From assembly GCA_026018925.1 (NCBI GenBank), contig JAKSZU010000016.1, positions 33,165,377-33,229,376 on the forward strand: a DNA stretch of 64,000 nucleotides, in the 5' to 3' direction. Below are positions 1-12,043 of this stretch, in pieces (the stretch's first letter is position 1; each line of letters starts with the position of its first letter). Under the pieces are notes generated by a model. The model searched no databases. It saw nothing but the letters and a program-made list of their open reading frames with translations, and had not been told where the DNA came from. The stretch is from Tupaia tana. Taxonomy: Eukaryota; Chordata; Mammalia; Scandentia; Tupaiidae. A program made the position numbers and the translations under genes.

Positions 1-49
1 TCTCTACCCATCTGTTAACTTTTCTTAAGCTTACTGAAGCCAATTCTAT

Positions 50-125
50 CCACTCTTCATTCAGCAAATGCTTCAGGAGCCCCTAGTATTAGGTGCCAGG
101 TAGGCATTTTTCTAGGTGCTGAGGC
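50..125 (-). repeat. L2 3'-end fragment, antisense
   Basis: The text around cattcagcaaatgcttc and taggtgccaggtaggcat resembles the reversed 3' end of L2 (sequence around 'gtgctcaataaatgcttgttga'). It is short and diverged. Confidence 0.4.
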
Positions 126-485
126 CTACTTGATGCCTTCTTGGGAGGCAGGTACAATGTGCACCTATTGGGAGGCCTTCCCTGAGTACCTAGCCAGGGA
201 GAGAGCCTAGCACTTGCTAAGATGCTGCCATTGGTATTGCCTGTATGCATGTTTCTTTTCCTCAGCTGAAAAAGGAGAAAGCCAGATCTTACTCTAGTAC
301 CTACTTCAATATTTGACATACACCAATATTTAATTGAATAAATAAATGAAAACATCTTTCAAAGGCTCATTAACACCTTCTCAAAAAACAAGGTCTACCT
401 CCTTGGCCATGGTGGGCCAGAAAAAACATAAAAACCCAAAAGCATTTCAGAAAGAAAATCAATGAGAAATACTGAGTTACATCTA

Positions 486-568
486 TTAGGTCATCAGGAA
501 AGTCATGGTGTATTTTTCTATGTTTTTCTATGCAGAACTGCATCATGACTTTCTCAGCGAACCAGTAA
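486..568 (+). mobile_element. Mariner-type MITE, copy A (about 80 bp)
   Basis: Terminal inverted repeats of about 23 bp: the left end reads TTAGGTCATCAGGAAAGTCATG, and the right end reversed reads TTACTGG..GAGAAAGTCATG. The interior tatttttctatgtttttctatg is shared with a copy in opposite orientation at 53100-53179. A TA lies at the left border. The 80-bp size and TTAGGT end are typical of mariner-derived MITEs such as human MADE1, but the sequence is not MADE1. Confidence 0.65.
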
Positions 569-592
569 GATATTGATGCACTGAAATATTCT

Positions 593-2829
593 TTTAAAAT
601 TTTTATTTTATTTTCTCATTTTTTACATTCAATTGCTGTATATCTTTACATTAAAAATTAGTCTTCCCTGCATGAATACCTGTCTGTAGTTCCAGTCAAA
701 GAAATTAGCATACACATTGTCATCAACAGATAATTTTTCATTGTTTTGTCCATTGAATGTTTTTCTCTTTGTTTTTTTCCCCTTAATTCCCTCCCCCTGC
801 CCATTCATACCATTTCCCTTCCTGCTCTCAAACTGTCTCCGGTGTCAGTAGTTGCTGTCCATGCTTTTATGCTTTCCAGTCTTTCAGTCTCTGCCATAGA
901 ATGCATTTGGTATATGTTAAGTGGGGTCATACAATGCCTCTCTTTCATAGTCTTTCTAACTTCACTTAGTATTAAATCTTCCATATCCTTACACTTTTTA
1001 TCAAATTCCAGGGTCATAGTGGTGTTTTTTTTTTTTTTTTTTTATGACTGAGTAGTATTCCATAGTATATGTGCCACGCTTTTTCAATCCATTCATCTGT
1101 TCATGGGCATTTGGGTTGATTTCATGTCTTCGCAGTTGTGAATAATGCTGCAGTGAATGAACATGGATGTTCACATGTTTTTCTGACTGAGTGTATTTCT
1201 GTTCTTTGGGTAGATACCCAGGAGTAGAATTACTGGATCATATGGTAGTTCTATTTGTAGGTCTTTGAGGAACCTCCACATTCTCCACAGTGGCTTCACT
1301 AATTTACATTCTCACCAATGTTATAAGAGGAGAGTTCCCTTTTTTACTGCAGCCTCACCAGCACTTATCATTGTGTATTTTTTTAATCTCAGCCATTCTG
1401 ACTGGGGTTAGGTGGTATCTCATTATGGTTTTGATTTGCATTTTCCTTATGATAAGGGATGTTGGGCATTTTTCATATGTTTTGGCTGTTCATATGTCTT
1501 TCTCAGGGAATTGTCTGTTCAGTTTATTTGCCCATCTTTTAATTGGATTGATTATTTTTTTGCAGGAAAGCTGCTTGAGTTCCCTGTATATTTTGGTTAT
1601 CAGTCCCTTGTCTGTGGAAGACTTTGCAGATATATTCTTTCATTCAAAAGGTTGTCAATTCACTCTAATTATTGTTTCTTTTGCTGTGCAGAAGTTTTTT
1701 AATCTGATATATTTCCACTTGTTTGTTTTCAGGATTATTGCCTGTGCTTTGGGAGTTTTATTACTCCACTGTCTCCAAGAGTTTCTGCTGTGTTTTCCAC
1801 CAGTAGTTTATAGTTTGAGGTCTTATGTTTAGAACTTTGATACAGTTGGAGTTGATTTTTGTTAATGATGAGATGTAGGGGTCCAGTTTCATCTTTCTGC
1901 AGGTGGATTCTCAGTTTCCCCAGCACCATTTGCTGAATAGATTTTCTTTTCCCCACTGGATTGTCATGTGCCCTTTGTCAAAAATCAGTTATCTGGGGCC
2001 AGCAGATGGCATAGTGATTTCATTGCTGGACTCCCGCATGGCTGACCATGGTTTGAGTCCTGGACCCAGTAGCTTGAAAATCACACTGGACACTTGTGTG
2101 TGCGTGCCCAAGATCCCAGGAGGAGAATGGATTGCAATATGGCCATTCCACCTGAGGGGTGATCTCTCACTTTACCACTGACTCTCTCTGTCACTCTTTC
2201 TCTGGTGAGCAAACCCACCCTAAGACAAAAACCTCTTAAGAAAAAAAAATCAGTTGGCTGTACATTTGGGGTTTATTTCTGGGTTCTCTATTCTGTTCCA
2301 TTGGTCTACATGCCTGTTTTTGCCCCACCACTACCATGCCGTTTTGATTATCACAACTTTGTAATATATTTGGGTGTCAGGGAGTGAGATATCTCCTACT
2401 TTCTTCTTTTTTGCACAATATTGCTTTGGCGATTTGGGGGCTTTTATGATTCCAGACAAATTCTATGATTGTATATTCTAAATCTGTGAGGAATATCTCT
2501 GGTGATTGGAGAAGGATTGCATTAAATTTGTAGATTAATTTGGGTAGAATTGACATTTTGATAATATTAATTCTTACAATCCAGTAACATAGGATGTCCT
2601 TCCATTTTTTTGTGTCATTTTAAGTTTCTTTTTTTTTTAGTTTTTCATAGTTTTCCTTATAGAGGTCTTTGATTTCTTTGGTTAGGTTTATTCCTAGGTA
2701 TCTCAATTTTTTTGTGGCTATTGTTAAAGGAATTACTTTCTTCAATTCTGCCTCAGTCTGCTCATTGTTGGTGTATAGCAATGCTATCAATTTTTGTATA
2801 TTGATTTTTGTATCCTGCCACTTTACTGT
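593..2829 (-). mobile_element. 5'-truncated L1, antisense (3' UTR plus ORF2 C-terminal part)
   Basis: Read on the minus strand this is the classic L1 3' end. The ORF2 end lies near 1045-1075 (complement of tgactgagtagtattccat), followed by the 3' UTR down to a T-rich border at about 600-627. The conserved L1 stretches 'ggtagatacccaggagtag' and 'ctgttccattggtctac' are visible reversed. A SINE at 1996-2244 interrupts it and the L1 text resumes exactly across the duplicated target. The 5' end meets another SINE at 2834. Frames carry stops, so it is a dead copy. The low divergence suggests a lineage-specific subfamily. Confidence 0.9.
1996..2244 (+). mobile_element. tRNA-derived SINE, group 2, nested in L1
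   Basis: Head GGGGCCAGCAGATGGCATAG and B-box-like GGTTTGAGTCC are followed by the body (cccaagatcccaggaggag) and an A-rich tail. The target-site duplication aaaaatcagtt occurs at 1981-1991 and 2245-2255. The host L1 reads straight through once one copy is removed. Confidence 0.92.
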
Positions 2830-2833
2830 TTTT

Positions 2834-3115
2834 TTTTGTTTGTTTGTTTGTTTTCTTTTTTTTGGAGAGGTTTTTGCTATAGGGCGCGTGCGCTCGCCAG
2901 ACAGACAGAGAGAGACAGAGAGATAGAAAGCAGGAAATCACCCCCCAGGGGGGATGGCCACACCGCAATCCCTTCTCCTCCATTCTCCTCTCGGGATCTT
3001 GGGCACGCACGCACACGCGCCCGGCGTGAGTTTAAGCCGCCGGGTCCGGGACTCGAACCGCGGTCGACTATGTGGGAGTCCAGCGACATAGCCATTACGC
3101 TAACTGCTGGTCCCT
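2834..3115 (-). mobile_element. tRNA-derived SINE, group 1 (young)
   Basis: Antisense copy: T-rich tail at left, ggtttttgctatagggcgcg, CpG-rich body, head ending ctaactgctggtccc. A 15-bp duplication actttactgtttttt lies at 2819-2833 and 3116-3130. High CpG content and intact boxes mark a recent insertion. Confidence 0.92.
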
Positions 3116-3130
3116 ACTTTACTGTTTTTT

Positions 3131-3721
3131 ATTGAAGAAATAGTTTAAACATACACACATCCAGGAAAGCCACTACCAATTTTGAAGCTAGAATAAGATA
3201 AACACCATGGTATCTAATTAACAGTTTCTTCCCTGTCACATTCCCTTGTATTTCCATAAGACATAAATAGTATTTTTCATTTTATGCTTAATTACATTTT
3301 TGTTTGATTTTCTTTTTCATATTTTACTAGATGATGCTAAAACATTTTCCAAATTAGTAAACCAACTGCATTTCTTCGACTAGGAGGGCTCCCTTTCCTA
3401 TACACTAATACTTCCATGTTAGTGCTTGGCATGGTCAGACTCTTAATTGCTGTGATTATAAAAGTATATTTTATTGTGGGCTTAATTTGCACTTCTCTGA
3501 TTTTTGATGATGATGAGTAGCATTTCCTAAAATTTTTACCATTTTGTTTCATTTGTAAAATAGCTACTCATGTCTTTGGCCAACTTACTTAATAGTTTGT
3601 CTTTTGTTTTTTATTTGTAGGACTTTCCTGTGTTTGGAATACTATTGCTATTCCTTATCAGTTATATAAGTAGCAAATTCTCCAGTTTGTACTGGTTTAT
3701 CCACTTTATGATCTCCTTTAA
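3131..3721 (-). mobile_element. Old L1M fragment, antisense
   Basis: The reversed text resembles the 3' part of ancient L1M elements: 'gcttaatttgcacttctctga', 'ttttgatgatgatgagtagc', 'ctcatgtctttggccaactt'. It is strongly diverged and its boundaries are approximate. Confidence 0.6.
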
Positions 3722-3839
3722 TGAACTCAGTGGTAGTGCTTAAGTTCTGGCCATTGATAGATGTCAACTGGCTCAGTTTTGTGAACTCTTAATAAATATC
3801 CTTCCTTTCAGCCTCTCATGCCTTTGCCACCCTGCCTTC

Positions 3840-4615
3840 TATTTCCTTGTAGTACAAGATGGCCAATATTAGTTTTCATGTCCAGACCTTATAATGTCGC
3901 TTATCTGCTTAAATCCATTAAAGAGTTTGTGTTTGTTTGGTTTTTAAGTTTATTTCTTTCATAAATAAGAACAACAGATGGAGAGCGACAGAGAAGTATC
4001 CCCAGCAGTGTCTAGACGCTATGATTCACCCACCACCTTCACTCACCCCTCAGATCATGGGCAAGTATGTGTCCAGAATATTCAGAGAGTTTTCCAGATG
4101 TGAACCCAGAACTATCTCATGAGGGTCAGCCTCACAGAGCATCATGTTTTACCACTGTGCTCCTGGCTGAGCCCAAGAGTGACTTCTTATTACATACCTC
4201 AAAAAACATTCTAAGTTCCTTAATGTCTTTTTGGGCCCATTATGATTTTACCTTTAAGGTCTCCCTCCTTTTCCTGGAATTCCAGTGAACTACTAGGGTT
4301 CTTTCAGTCCATTCTTACCTCAGTAACTCCTACTGGTGCCTCAGGTCTCAGGTCGGGCATCGACGATTAATCTCTTGTTTGCTCATCCTGTTTGGAACCC
4401 TTAGTGCTACTCCACATATTAACTCCTAGTCCACCTGGTATCCTCTCTATCTCATTTTAATCTGTTAACTTCTTTGACTGGGTCCTTTCAGATTCTTGGA
4501 GTTTCCTGGGAAGGAATCTTTTCTTTGTTCACTGTGCTATCCCCCAGAGGCCATCAGAGTATTCAGCTTTTAGTAGATGCTCAATAAATGCTTGTTGAAT
4601 AAGTAAATACACAAA
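3840..4615 (+). mobile_element. L2 LINE relic interrupted by a SINE
   Basis: Left part resembles L2 text (tctgcttaaatccattaaag). After the SINE at 3932-4174 it resumes with ccttaatgtctttttgggccc. The end, agatgctcaataaatgcttg, is the diagnostic L2 3' end. It is ancient and interrupted. Confidence 0.6.
3932..4174 (-). mobile_element. tRNA-like SINE, group 4, nested in L2
   Basis: Antisense copy: tttttaagtttatttctttc (tail side), gtatccccagcagtgtct, ctgggttcacatctgg complement, and head complement accactgtgctcctggctgagccc. This body and tail differ from group 1 and match other group-4 copies at 16318, 20118, 22556, 43826 and 56559. Confidence 0.75.
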
Positions 4616-5032
4616 TGAATGGCATCCCCCACTTCAATGTGATACACACATGGTCAGCAATCTTCACTGAAACGTGCACCAGTTTTCTAACAGCAGCCCA
4701 CTGCTACCTAAAATGTATTTTAACGAGGCCCAGCATACCTAGAAGACATGATGTCCTAGGTCTATGACTATATCCTCTGTCTATGTTGATGCAGCCTATG
4801 TGGAATTGTCTCTGAAAGTAGAGTCAGCGAACAGGTCCCAGGCTAAAGGGTGACCCTCGTTTGCTTCACGACAAATAACAAGTAGTGTTGAGCCAGGTGA
4901 CATTTCCCAGTACTTCCATTTCCCCCTTACGGCAATCAACCTTATCAGTAGCATCTGAAAAGAAGTAAATTAACCTGTAAAAGTTCTATAGAAAAAAGGG
5001 GGGAAATGATATAAAGACAGTAGAGAAATACT

Positions 5033-5158
5033 AGGGAGCTTCAAAAAGATCATGGAAAATGCATATTATTTTTGAAAAAACAATGTGAATTTTAAAATGC
5101 GCCAAAACAAATTCGTACTTTAATCCCACTTTTCCATGAGCCTTTTGAAGGCCCCTCA
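5033..5158. mobile_element. TIR element (mariner-type MITE family 2), copy A
   Basis: Inverted ends: left agggagcttcaaaaagatcatgg, right reversed gaggggccttcaaaaggctcatgg. TA lies at or next to each border. The interior is AT-rich and non-coding. A second, more diverged copy is at 14181-14310. Confidence 0.6.
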
Positions 5159-5560
5159 TATACTGAGTTTTATTAGTTTATCTCCTATTTTCAGTATATA
5201 TACAAGACTGCTCTGTTTACTTTGTGGTTTACTAAGATCACATTTGAGTCTTGGTTGAGACACGGCTTAGAATTGCAAACTTTGCAACCCGTGCTCATCT
5301 GTAATTAAAAATAATAAATTGCAGTTAAACTGATACTTTTTAAGTTAATGGTTAATTTTTATTACTGCTGTTCTTATTAGGGAACACTGTAGCTTTCAAA
5401 TATGATTAGATGATAAGTTATTCTTGCTCATAACATTTGTCTTTTGAATCTGATTAGGTGATAAATTACACTTGGTCTTTACATTAGTCTTTTCAACGCT
5501 ACTCTCATTTATACACACTTTTCAAAATGACAAAATACACTGTTTAAGAAAATAAGTTAT

Positions 5561-5710
5561 GGAACTAACAGATGGGATGTTGGTTAAGACACTGGACTCC
5601 CACATGGCTGACCATGGTTCGAGTCCTGACCTGGCAGCTTGCTTTTTCACTCTCCCCCGCATCTCTCTCTGGTCAAATTTAAAATAAAATAAATAATTTT
5701 TTAAAAAAGG
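5561..5710 (+). mobile_element. Short tRNA-derived SINE, group 3
   Basis: A tRNA-like head (cagatgggatgttggttaag, B box GGTTCGAGTCC) runs directly into ctctctctggtcaaattta and an A-rich tail. The cccaagatcc / ggagaagggattg body of groups 1-2 is absent. About 150 bp. Confidence 0.8.
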
Positions 5711-5724
5711 TAAATAAGCTTCTT

Positions 5725-5993
5725 GGGGTCAGCAGATAGCATGATAGTTAAGGTGCAGGATCCCACACGGCTGACTCTATGGGTTGAGTCCCAGACTGAG
5801 CAACTTGAAGATCACGACAGGGATGTCTGTGTGAGTGCCCCAAATCCTAAGAGGAGAATGGAGGGGAAGGGATTGTAGTTTGACCATCCGCACTTGGGGG
5901 AGGGGGGGTGTTTTCTTACTATGCCTCTCTCTGGGTCTCTCTCTGGTGAGCTCCCATGCCCTATAGCAAAAATAAATAAATAATAAAAGACAA
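5725..5993 (+). mobile_element. tRNA-derived SINE, group 2
   Basis: Starts ggggtcagcagatagcatga, has the body tcctaagaggagaatggag and tail ccctatagcaaaaataaata. An imperfect duplication of aagcttcttg / aagctacttg flanks it. It lies 14 bp downstream of a short group-3 SINE in the same orientation. Confidence 0.88.
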
Positions 5994-7003
5994 GAAGCTA
6001 CTTGTGTAAAATTCACTGATAGGTGATGTCTTATGTGCTATTCCATGGCTATTGAGTCTCTCAGGATTATGACTGTCCTGGGTAAAATATTTCTTCAAGT
6101 GGTAGAGTTTCTGGTGCATTGAGTTCAGTTTATTTCTCATTCAGCCACTGGTCTTTGAGCCTACTATCTCTGTAAGCCTCGGTTATTGCCTCTGGAATGT
6201 AAAGACTGTAGGTAAATAGGAATGGGGGCTGCAGTTACACTCAGTAATCCAATCAAATGGCATCTACCTGAATAAACCAGATGGTTATCAGAAGCAAGCA
6301 GGCGAAGAGACAGATACCTACTGGAGTGATACTAGAGGTTTGGGCTGAGTCTTTGTACCCTTCGTCCTGTAGCACATGCACTTTAACAATCATTTTATGA
6401 ATATCTTCATGGTGTGGGACCCTATATGTAATACAGAACTACAATGAATAAGACAGAGCGGGACAGCAGACCTGGCTACTAGGAACTCCTTACTCTGGGC
6501 AATACATGTGTGTAAATGTAGGGGAGGAGCATGCGTGTCTGCATTTTCCTCTATGGAAAACTGTGCTGTGGGTTGGCATATCTGTCTTCAGCATCTTGCT
6601 TATCCTGATGGTGAAATGTCAGACCTTAGCAGGGAAGTAAGAAAGCTTTATTTTTAGTAGAGAGCCAGTATTTTCAGTGCTCAGATTAAGTCACAGCACA
6701 GCATAGGAGGACCTGGTCCTCAAGGAAGGAGATTTACTCTCTCAGCCATGGTTGACAAACTTGGCAAACCATTCTCATAGCAGCCCACCTGTCCCTGCCC
6801 TTGGTACCCACCAGGGTAGGCATGTAAATTTCAGAATAGCCCACATGTTTGTAGCAAGAAGATCTTATCAACAAAGAGGTTAGACAGTCATTAAGCCACC
6901 TTGGTGTCTCTGCCAACACCCTCCTGTGTTAAGTGAAGCAAGAGCAGCCCCACCCATGTGTGCCCCAGGACAAAGCTAATGTGCTGTGCACCCCTTTGCT
7001 GCA

Positions 7004-7030
7004 TCCTGTAACTGGTTTTCTTTTCTGCAG
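7004..7030 (+). other. SFMBT2: Splice acceptor of the last SFMBT2 exon
   Basis: A branch-point-like ctgtaac (7006-7012) is followed by the pyrimidine tract ggttttcttttctgcag ending in AG at 7029-7030. Codon GAC starts immediately after it in the frame of the conserved C-terminus, consistent with a phase-0 junction. Confidence 0.8.
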
Positions 7031-7171
7031 GACATTGATGGCCAGGCTCTACTACTTCTGACTTTGCCAACAGTGCAGGAGTGCATGGAGCTGAAGTTGG
7101 GACCTGCCATCAAGTTGTGCCATCAGATAGAGAGAGTCAAAGTGGCTTTCTATGCCCAGTATGCCAACTGA
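7031..7171 (+). CDS. SFMBT2: Scm-like with four MBT domains protein 2, terminal coding exon (C-terminal SAM domain)
   Basis: This exon encodes 46 residues and a TGA stop. The product starts [13 protein letters not shown] and ends [12 protein letters not shown]. Members of this family are nuclear Polycomb-associated proteins: four MBT repeats bind lower-methylated histone lysines and a C-terminal SAM domain mediates protein-protein contacts. The exon supplies the second half of that SAM domain: the conserved DGxALLLLT turn and helix, the PTVQECMxLKLGPA segment that caps the fold, and the final helix. I prefer SFMBT2 to the paralogue SFMBT1 because I recall SFMBT1 ending in FYEQFAN rather than FYAQYAN, and because the 50 kb downstream is gene-free, which fits SFMBT2 and not the gene-dense SFMBT1 locus. 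Both points rest on memory. The codons are intact with no frameshift, so it looks functional; the remaining exons lie upstream of the window. Confidence 0.85.
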
Positions 7172-8214
7172 CTCTACCCTTCCGGGAGGCGGTCCAGTCT
7201 TTTTGTGATGCAGAGTCATGAAGGTTTTCAGGACTGGACTTTGATATTTCCAGGATCTGTGAAATGGTACATGCTCAAAGTTTCACCAAAAAGTCAGGAG
7301 CCGAGGAGGACCTCCTTCATCCACCAGCCTGTTTGATATTTCTGCGTTTTTAAAGCACACTGAAGCCCCACCTTAGGAGCTTCTGGAGAGTGTGAATTCC
7401 AGTTCTGTGCCAGACCCTGCTGGGATTTAAAAGAGTTCTTTGTAGATCCACATTTCTCCTTTCTCCCACCCACCAAACCAGGCAGCTTCCTTCGAACAAG
7501 ATTTCCTAAACTGAAGCCCGGATTCTTTGAAAACGAAGGCGGGCACATTTGACATCATTTTGAATGTGACTGAGGAGGATACCTAACCCCTTGCTGGTAG
7601 TTTTTGCTGTAATCATTCTCAGGCACATTTATAGACGCTTCGTTCCTATCAATACACGCGTGACTGTGATTTGATCGCACATGCTGTCCCAGTGGTTTGA
7701 TCTTAGTGGCAAGTCCTTTCTCAAACAGAGCTGTAGATGGTGTTTCAGGATGTCATTATAAAAAGATGTGCTAAACCTCTCTCCTCTGTCAGAGGTGCCT
7801 TTCAGGAAGTATGGGGAGTGAAGAAAGGCCATGATTTTCTTCAAGAAGAGGGTTTTTCTTCAGCGACTGAAGCCTAGAATGTCTGTAGGAGGAAGCTCGT
7901 TCCGATATTGTATAAAACCTCAGATATGTCACTGTTCTCATTTCATTGTACCTAGATCAGAGGGTTACTCCTTTAAAGAAGTGTTGACTTTTGTATTCAA
8001 GGAAAAGCTTAATTTTAGAGAATAAGCGTGGGAAGAGATTTGCAAGAAGCGCTTCCTGAGCTAGCTGTATCCCCTTAGAAGGATCATGGGGCAGATCTCT
8101 GAAGAAGACTCTGAAGACTCTCCCCCAACGTCCCAAAGTCTGTTTTCTTCTGCTCTGGGTCACCATATATGCTGTAGGCACAAGGTGCTGAGTCCCTGGC
8201 CCTGTGCAGCTCAG

Positions 8215-8325
8215 CGAGAACACTGGACTTAGACTCTGTCTTCTTATATTGGCTTTGCTAATGACTAGCTGTGTGATTTGGGTAATTTTTTGTCACTCTA
8301 GACCTCACTTCCTGTACAACAACAG
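8215..8325 (+). repeat. MIR fragment in the 3' UTR
   Basis: ggctttgctaatgactagct and gtgtgatttgggtaatttttt match the conserved MIR core (gctgtgtgaccttgggcaag). It is ancient and tolerated within the UTR. Confidence 0.65.
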
Positions 8326-10642
8326 GAGTGGACACTCAGGAGGGCGTGGTGACCACAGCTGTTCCTCCTGGGCTATGTTACACTCATGCAGAAAGAAGGG
8401 AAGAGTCCAGATGGTCCAAAACGAGAACCAGACAGAACAGGAAGTGTGCAGCAACGGCTTTTCCCTCTGCAATGTCACAGTCTCTTCTGGCTTGGAGGTT
8501 GCTTGCGAAATGTCTTGAGCAGTTTTATTAAATCGGCAAAGTTATTTACAGACCAATCTGGCTTGGAGAATTGTCTGGTCTTTTGTACCAAGCACTTCAT
8601 CTGCGTATTCTCATGAGTGATTCGATATGTTCATTCAAACCCAGATGGACAAGTGTCTTCTATTGAGCCGGCTGCTTCAATGCCTTGCTGAACTTATGCA
8701 AGGAAACTAAACCTTTGCATTATTCAGAAGGAGACATGAAAAGTAGAGGCTTCAGACCCTGCTATTGCTCTTTTACCATAATTACCTGACCTTTTCTCTT
8801 TGACGAGAGTCTCAGCAATTCCAGGAATACCCTGCGGTGGGCTCCTCAGCTGCTCCTATTTCTGCAGTGTTTTTTAAGACGTGATTATTGGTCGAATTTT
8901 GAGAACTTTGCTTACTAAGGCAAACCTTCCTTAACATTCTGTAATGGTCTCAGATGAAAATGGAAAATATTTTGTGGTTGAGACTGTTTTAGTCTCCTCT
9001 ATAGCTGATCTTGACAGTCAAGGTTGGTGCCTGACTTTGCCCGGAACTTCTGATGGAAGGAACATGTCCCGCATAGTTGTGAGGACCCGGATGCCCTGGT
9101 GATTTGTGGTTGGCTTGCAGCTGATCTCTCTTCTGTGCTAAAGTTCTGACTTCTCCTCGGCTCCCGATTCCTGTCTCTCAGCCACACGCTTTTGGCCTTA
9201 ACCGCTCAGTCTTGTGGAGTTAAGCTCTGTCAAACGATTGGAAAGAGTATCCATTTCAAGATCTTTGGCATTTTCCCTGCGCTGCCTCCTTTATGATCCT
9301 TCACCGTGGCCTTTTCAAGCTGAGCTATTTCTGTTGCATTTAAAATGAGGATGAGAGAACGTGCTGGCTACAACCTAACATTGTATTTTCAGAACCAATA
9401 GCAGCTTCTTGTGCCCTTTCCAGTAAAGACATGGAGGAGGAGGTGCCACATCAGAATGAGGGAACCTTCTGGGGGTCTCCTGAGCTCATGCAGGAAGCCC
9501 AAGCAAGTTATAGCCGCTGTTGCTGGGGGAAGTTTCTTACTTTCCAGGAGACCACATGCCCAAGACTCCGCGTATCCTCCACTTACATTTTCACTTCAGT
9601 CTCTCTGGGCATGGTATTGGTCACTTTGTCAGCCTCAACCTCATGTGCCCAGGGTCAGGAGGAGATAGCTGTACTGGACGCAGAGGAGAGCCTTGCCCTG
9701 GGACCTCCATCATGGAGGCAGTCTGAGCGCTACCTCCCAGGCACCCCAGGTGAGCCAAGAAGCATTTTAGGGCCATGGAGATGCTTCTCCTCTGAGTGTT
9801 GCCAGTATCCTCCTAAACTTGGATTCTTTGGAGCACCCCATCTTGGGGGGTATACTTCACGTCAGCAGTAGTTCTATTACGGAAGTGTGGAAAGTGGTTG
9901 TTATTTTTCTGTAGGTTTCACCTCTCACCAGCTTCTGTCTTAAAGATAGGGCCAATTTCTATGGAGCATTTTGCTGTGTTGTCTCCTTGTTGCTTTTTGG
10001 CAGGAAAAAAAAATAGGTTCTACACGAATACCCCGATGTCTCTACAGCCCCAAAGTCAAAACCTTCTTGGACTGGACAGCAAAGGATGCCCTGTATTCCT
10101 TCCCTGGATGGTACTATTTCCTCTCTCTTCTTCTCTTGGATCAAACTTTGGGACCAACATCCTCTCCTTTTTACACCTGGGCCTCGTGTTCATGATGCCT
10201 CTCATACCTCCGGAAGCTGACCAAGCAGACACTTCACAGTCTGTGCCATGTGTCTAACCTGAGAAAACAGAAATGCCACCTCACTGTGATAGGCGTGCTC
10301 AATCCTACCTGAAAACTGACGGAGCTTGTTTCAGCTCCTCACTGCTTGACTCTACTGTGTTGTAAAAATATCCTGTCCACGAAACACAAACAAAACAACC
10401 TTAAGAAAAACAGGGTATTACTGGCATTATAGCACTTCTTTACTTTTTAAAACAAACGAATAACAACACTTTCTTTCACTGCAGAGCTTCATGGAGAACT
10501 TGTCGGTCACTTTCAGAATTCAATGCATTTGATCAGAGTTTGAGGCCCACAGAGTATTTGAGCTGCACAGCTCCTAGGTTCCTCTATCTTACTTGATCAT
10601 ATCTGCAAGGTTATTTCCTGTGTTTGCTTTGATTTGTTCCTC

Positions 10643-10648
10643 AATAAA
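10643..10648 (+). terminator. Weak internal AATAAA
   Basis: Canonical hexamer in ctcaataaagcgatcc, but no clear GU-rich element follows within 50 bases, so its use is doubtful. Confidence 0.25.
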
Positions 10649-10906
10649 GCGATCCAAACATTTTTAACACTGCCACCTCTGACCCTTAGTACAGTTTTCA
10701 GGAGGTTGATTTCGATCAAGCCATTTGAAGAATGGTCTTGGTTTCCAAATATATCCCATTGAATTTTGAGGGTTATATTAAGCACGCTCTGGGATTTACC
10801 TTCTGTCTTTAACAAAACGCCCCTTTCTAAGCGCTGTTTTCCCTTAGTTTGGGGAGCACTAGGGGTTTCATACATATTGTGTAAGACACCCATTTATATT
10901 TATTTC

Positions 10907-10914
10907 TGTATATA
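10907..10914 (+). promoter_or_regulatory. Pumilio-type element TGTATATA
   Basis: Exact match to UGUANAUA just upstream of the proximal poly(A) hexamer at 10917, in an ATTTA-containing AU-rich setting (tttatatttatttctgta). Confidence 0.4.
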
Positions 10915-10916
10915 GA

Positions 10917-10962
10917 AATAAAACATAAATCAGTAGTGTTCAAAATCTTTGTTGTGGTTTGA
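10917..10962 (+). terminator. Proximal polyadenylation site of SFMBT2
   Basis: AATAAA at 10917-10922 is followed about 30 bases later by the GU-rich tttgttgtggtttg. This would give a UTR of about 3.8 kb as an alternative to the distal end. Confidence 0.5.
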
Positions 10963-11931
10963 GCATCATTGCTACTTTTGGGTTAAGATGGTGAATCTAG
11001 GCTCCAGTTACTCTATCTTCTGTCTTTAGAAAACTGTGATGGAGTGTGCAATTGTTTGAAAGGAAAAGTTGTAAATTAAGATGTCTGTAGCTTTTAAGGA
11101 AGAAATTATTGGAAAGAGATCCATACTGCCCATGTCTCTCTGGTGCAATAATGAAATAACAAGGGAAAGTTATCTTGGCAGCTATCACAATTTAATGATT
11201 CTCTCATTTGTTCACTGTTGTTTTCTGTTCCGAAGTTTTCTGAAAATCATTTTATTCCCTTTCAATTGGCTGAATTTTTAAGTGGATTAATTCTCATAGC
11301 TTTTATCAACTAGAGTGGTTTATAAAGATCCAAAATATGTTATGATAAAAATCAAATTGTGGTTATTTTTGACCCAATTAATTTACCTAAAAATGGTCAT
11401 TTCTGACATATGGTGCTGCCTTGGGTTTTGTTAAAAGCGTCTTTCATTAAAATGATAAATGATAACTCAGTTTCCTGAGGTGTAATCTTTCCATCCTATT
11501 GGTTTTGTTTTAAATGGCTAAAAGTCTGTACTGGTAAATATGTAAGTCATCACATAAACTAGACAGAGCAGTGCTTCATGTGGGCCAAGAAGATGCACTG
11601 AAGGGAAAAAAAAGGAAAGTTCTAGAACAGTTGTTTGCAGAAAATCACCTTATGATGGAAAATTTGGTGCAAATATTTTAAATGACAGAAAAGATAATCA
11701 TCTCACTTGTTCACAATGGGAACTAGCATGCTATCAAGGAGCATAAACTATTCCTAGTCATGGATGTCGAAAGCCCTTTTACTGTTTTGCATTCCAGTTT
11801 GACTAGTTTGTATTGCAATTGGATTTATATCTTGTGGATGTTTTGGTGCATAAAAGGGAAAAATTGGTGTCTTTACTTTGGAAATTTGCAGGACAAAGGG
11901 CATGTCATTAGTTTGCTGTAAGATTGTATTC

Positions 11932-11955
11932 TGTATATATGTTTTCATGTACATA
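11932..11955 (+). promoter_or_regulatory. Tandem Pumilio-type elements
   Basis: TGTATATA at 11932-11939 and TGTACATA at 11948-11955, both matching UGUANAUA, lie about 90 bases before the distal poly(A) signal. Confidence 0.4.
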
Positions 11956-12043
11956 GATGAAAATCTATATCAGAGTTATATTTTAATTTTTATTCTAAAT
12001 GAAAAACCCTTTTTACTTGAAAAAAATTGTAAGCCACATTGTT

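Larger units (their letters stand above)
1..7030 (+). other. SFMBT2: Inferred 3' part of the last SFMBT2 intron
   Basis: Everything upstream of the acceptor AG at 7029-7030 is non-coding and repeat-rich, so it is read as intron of the gene whose last exon begins at 7031. No upstream exon of SFMBT2 is visible, so the intron is longer than 7 kb. Unique, repeat-free stretches (126-485, 4616-5032, 5159-5560, 5994-7004) show no conserved reading frame. This is inference from the position of the exon. Confidence 0.6.

Noticed and set aside
1290-1832. 180-codon plus-strand frame rich in hydrophobic residues
   Set aside because: It is the antisense strand of L1 ORF2; the complement carries the recognisable L1 text.
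2762-3135. Overlapping frames of 72-113 codons with recurrent peptides such as SPPRGDGH
   Set aside because: The same peptides recur at every group-1 SINE (26395, 30570, 33874, 41020, 44291, 54663, 55050, 58257); they are translations of the SINE body.
9431-9871. 146-codon frame with possible start
   Set aside because: It lies in the SFMBT2 3' UTR, has no domain I recognise and overlaps competing frames of similar length.
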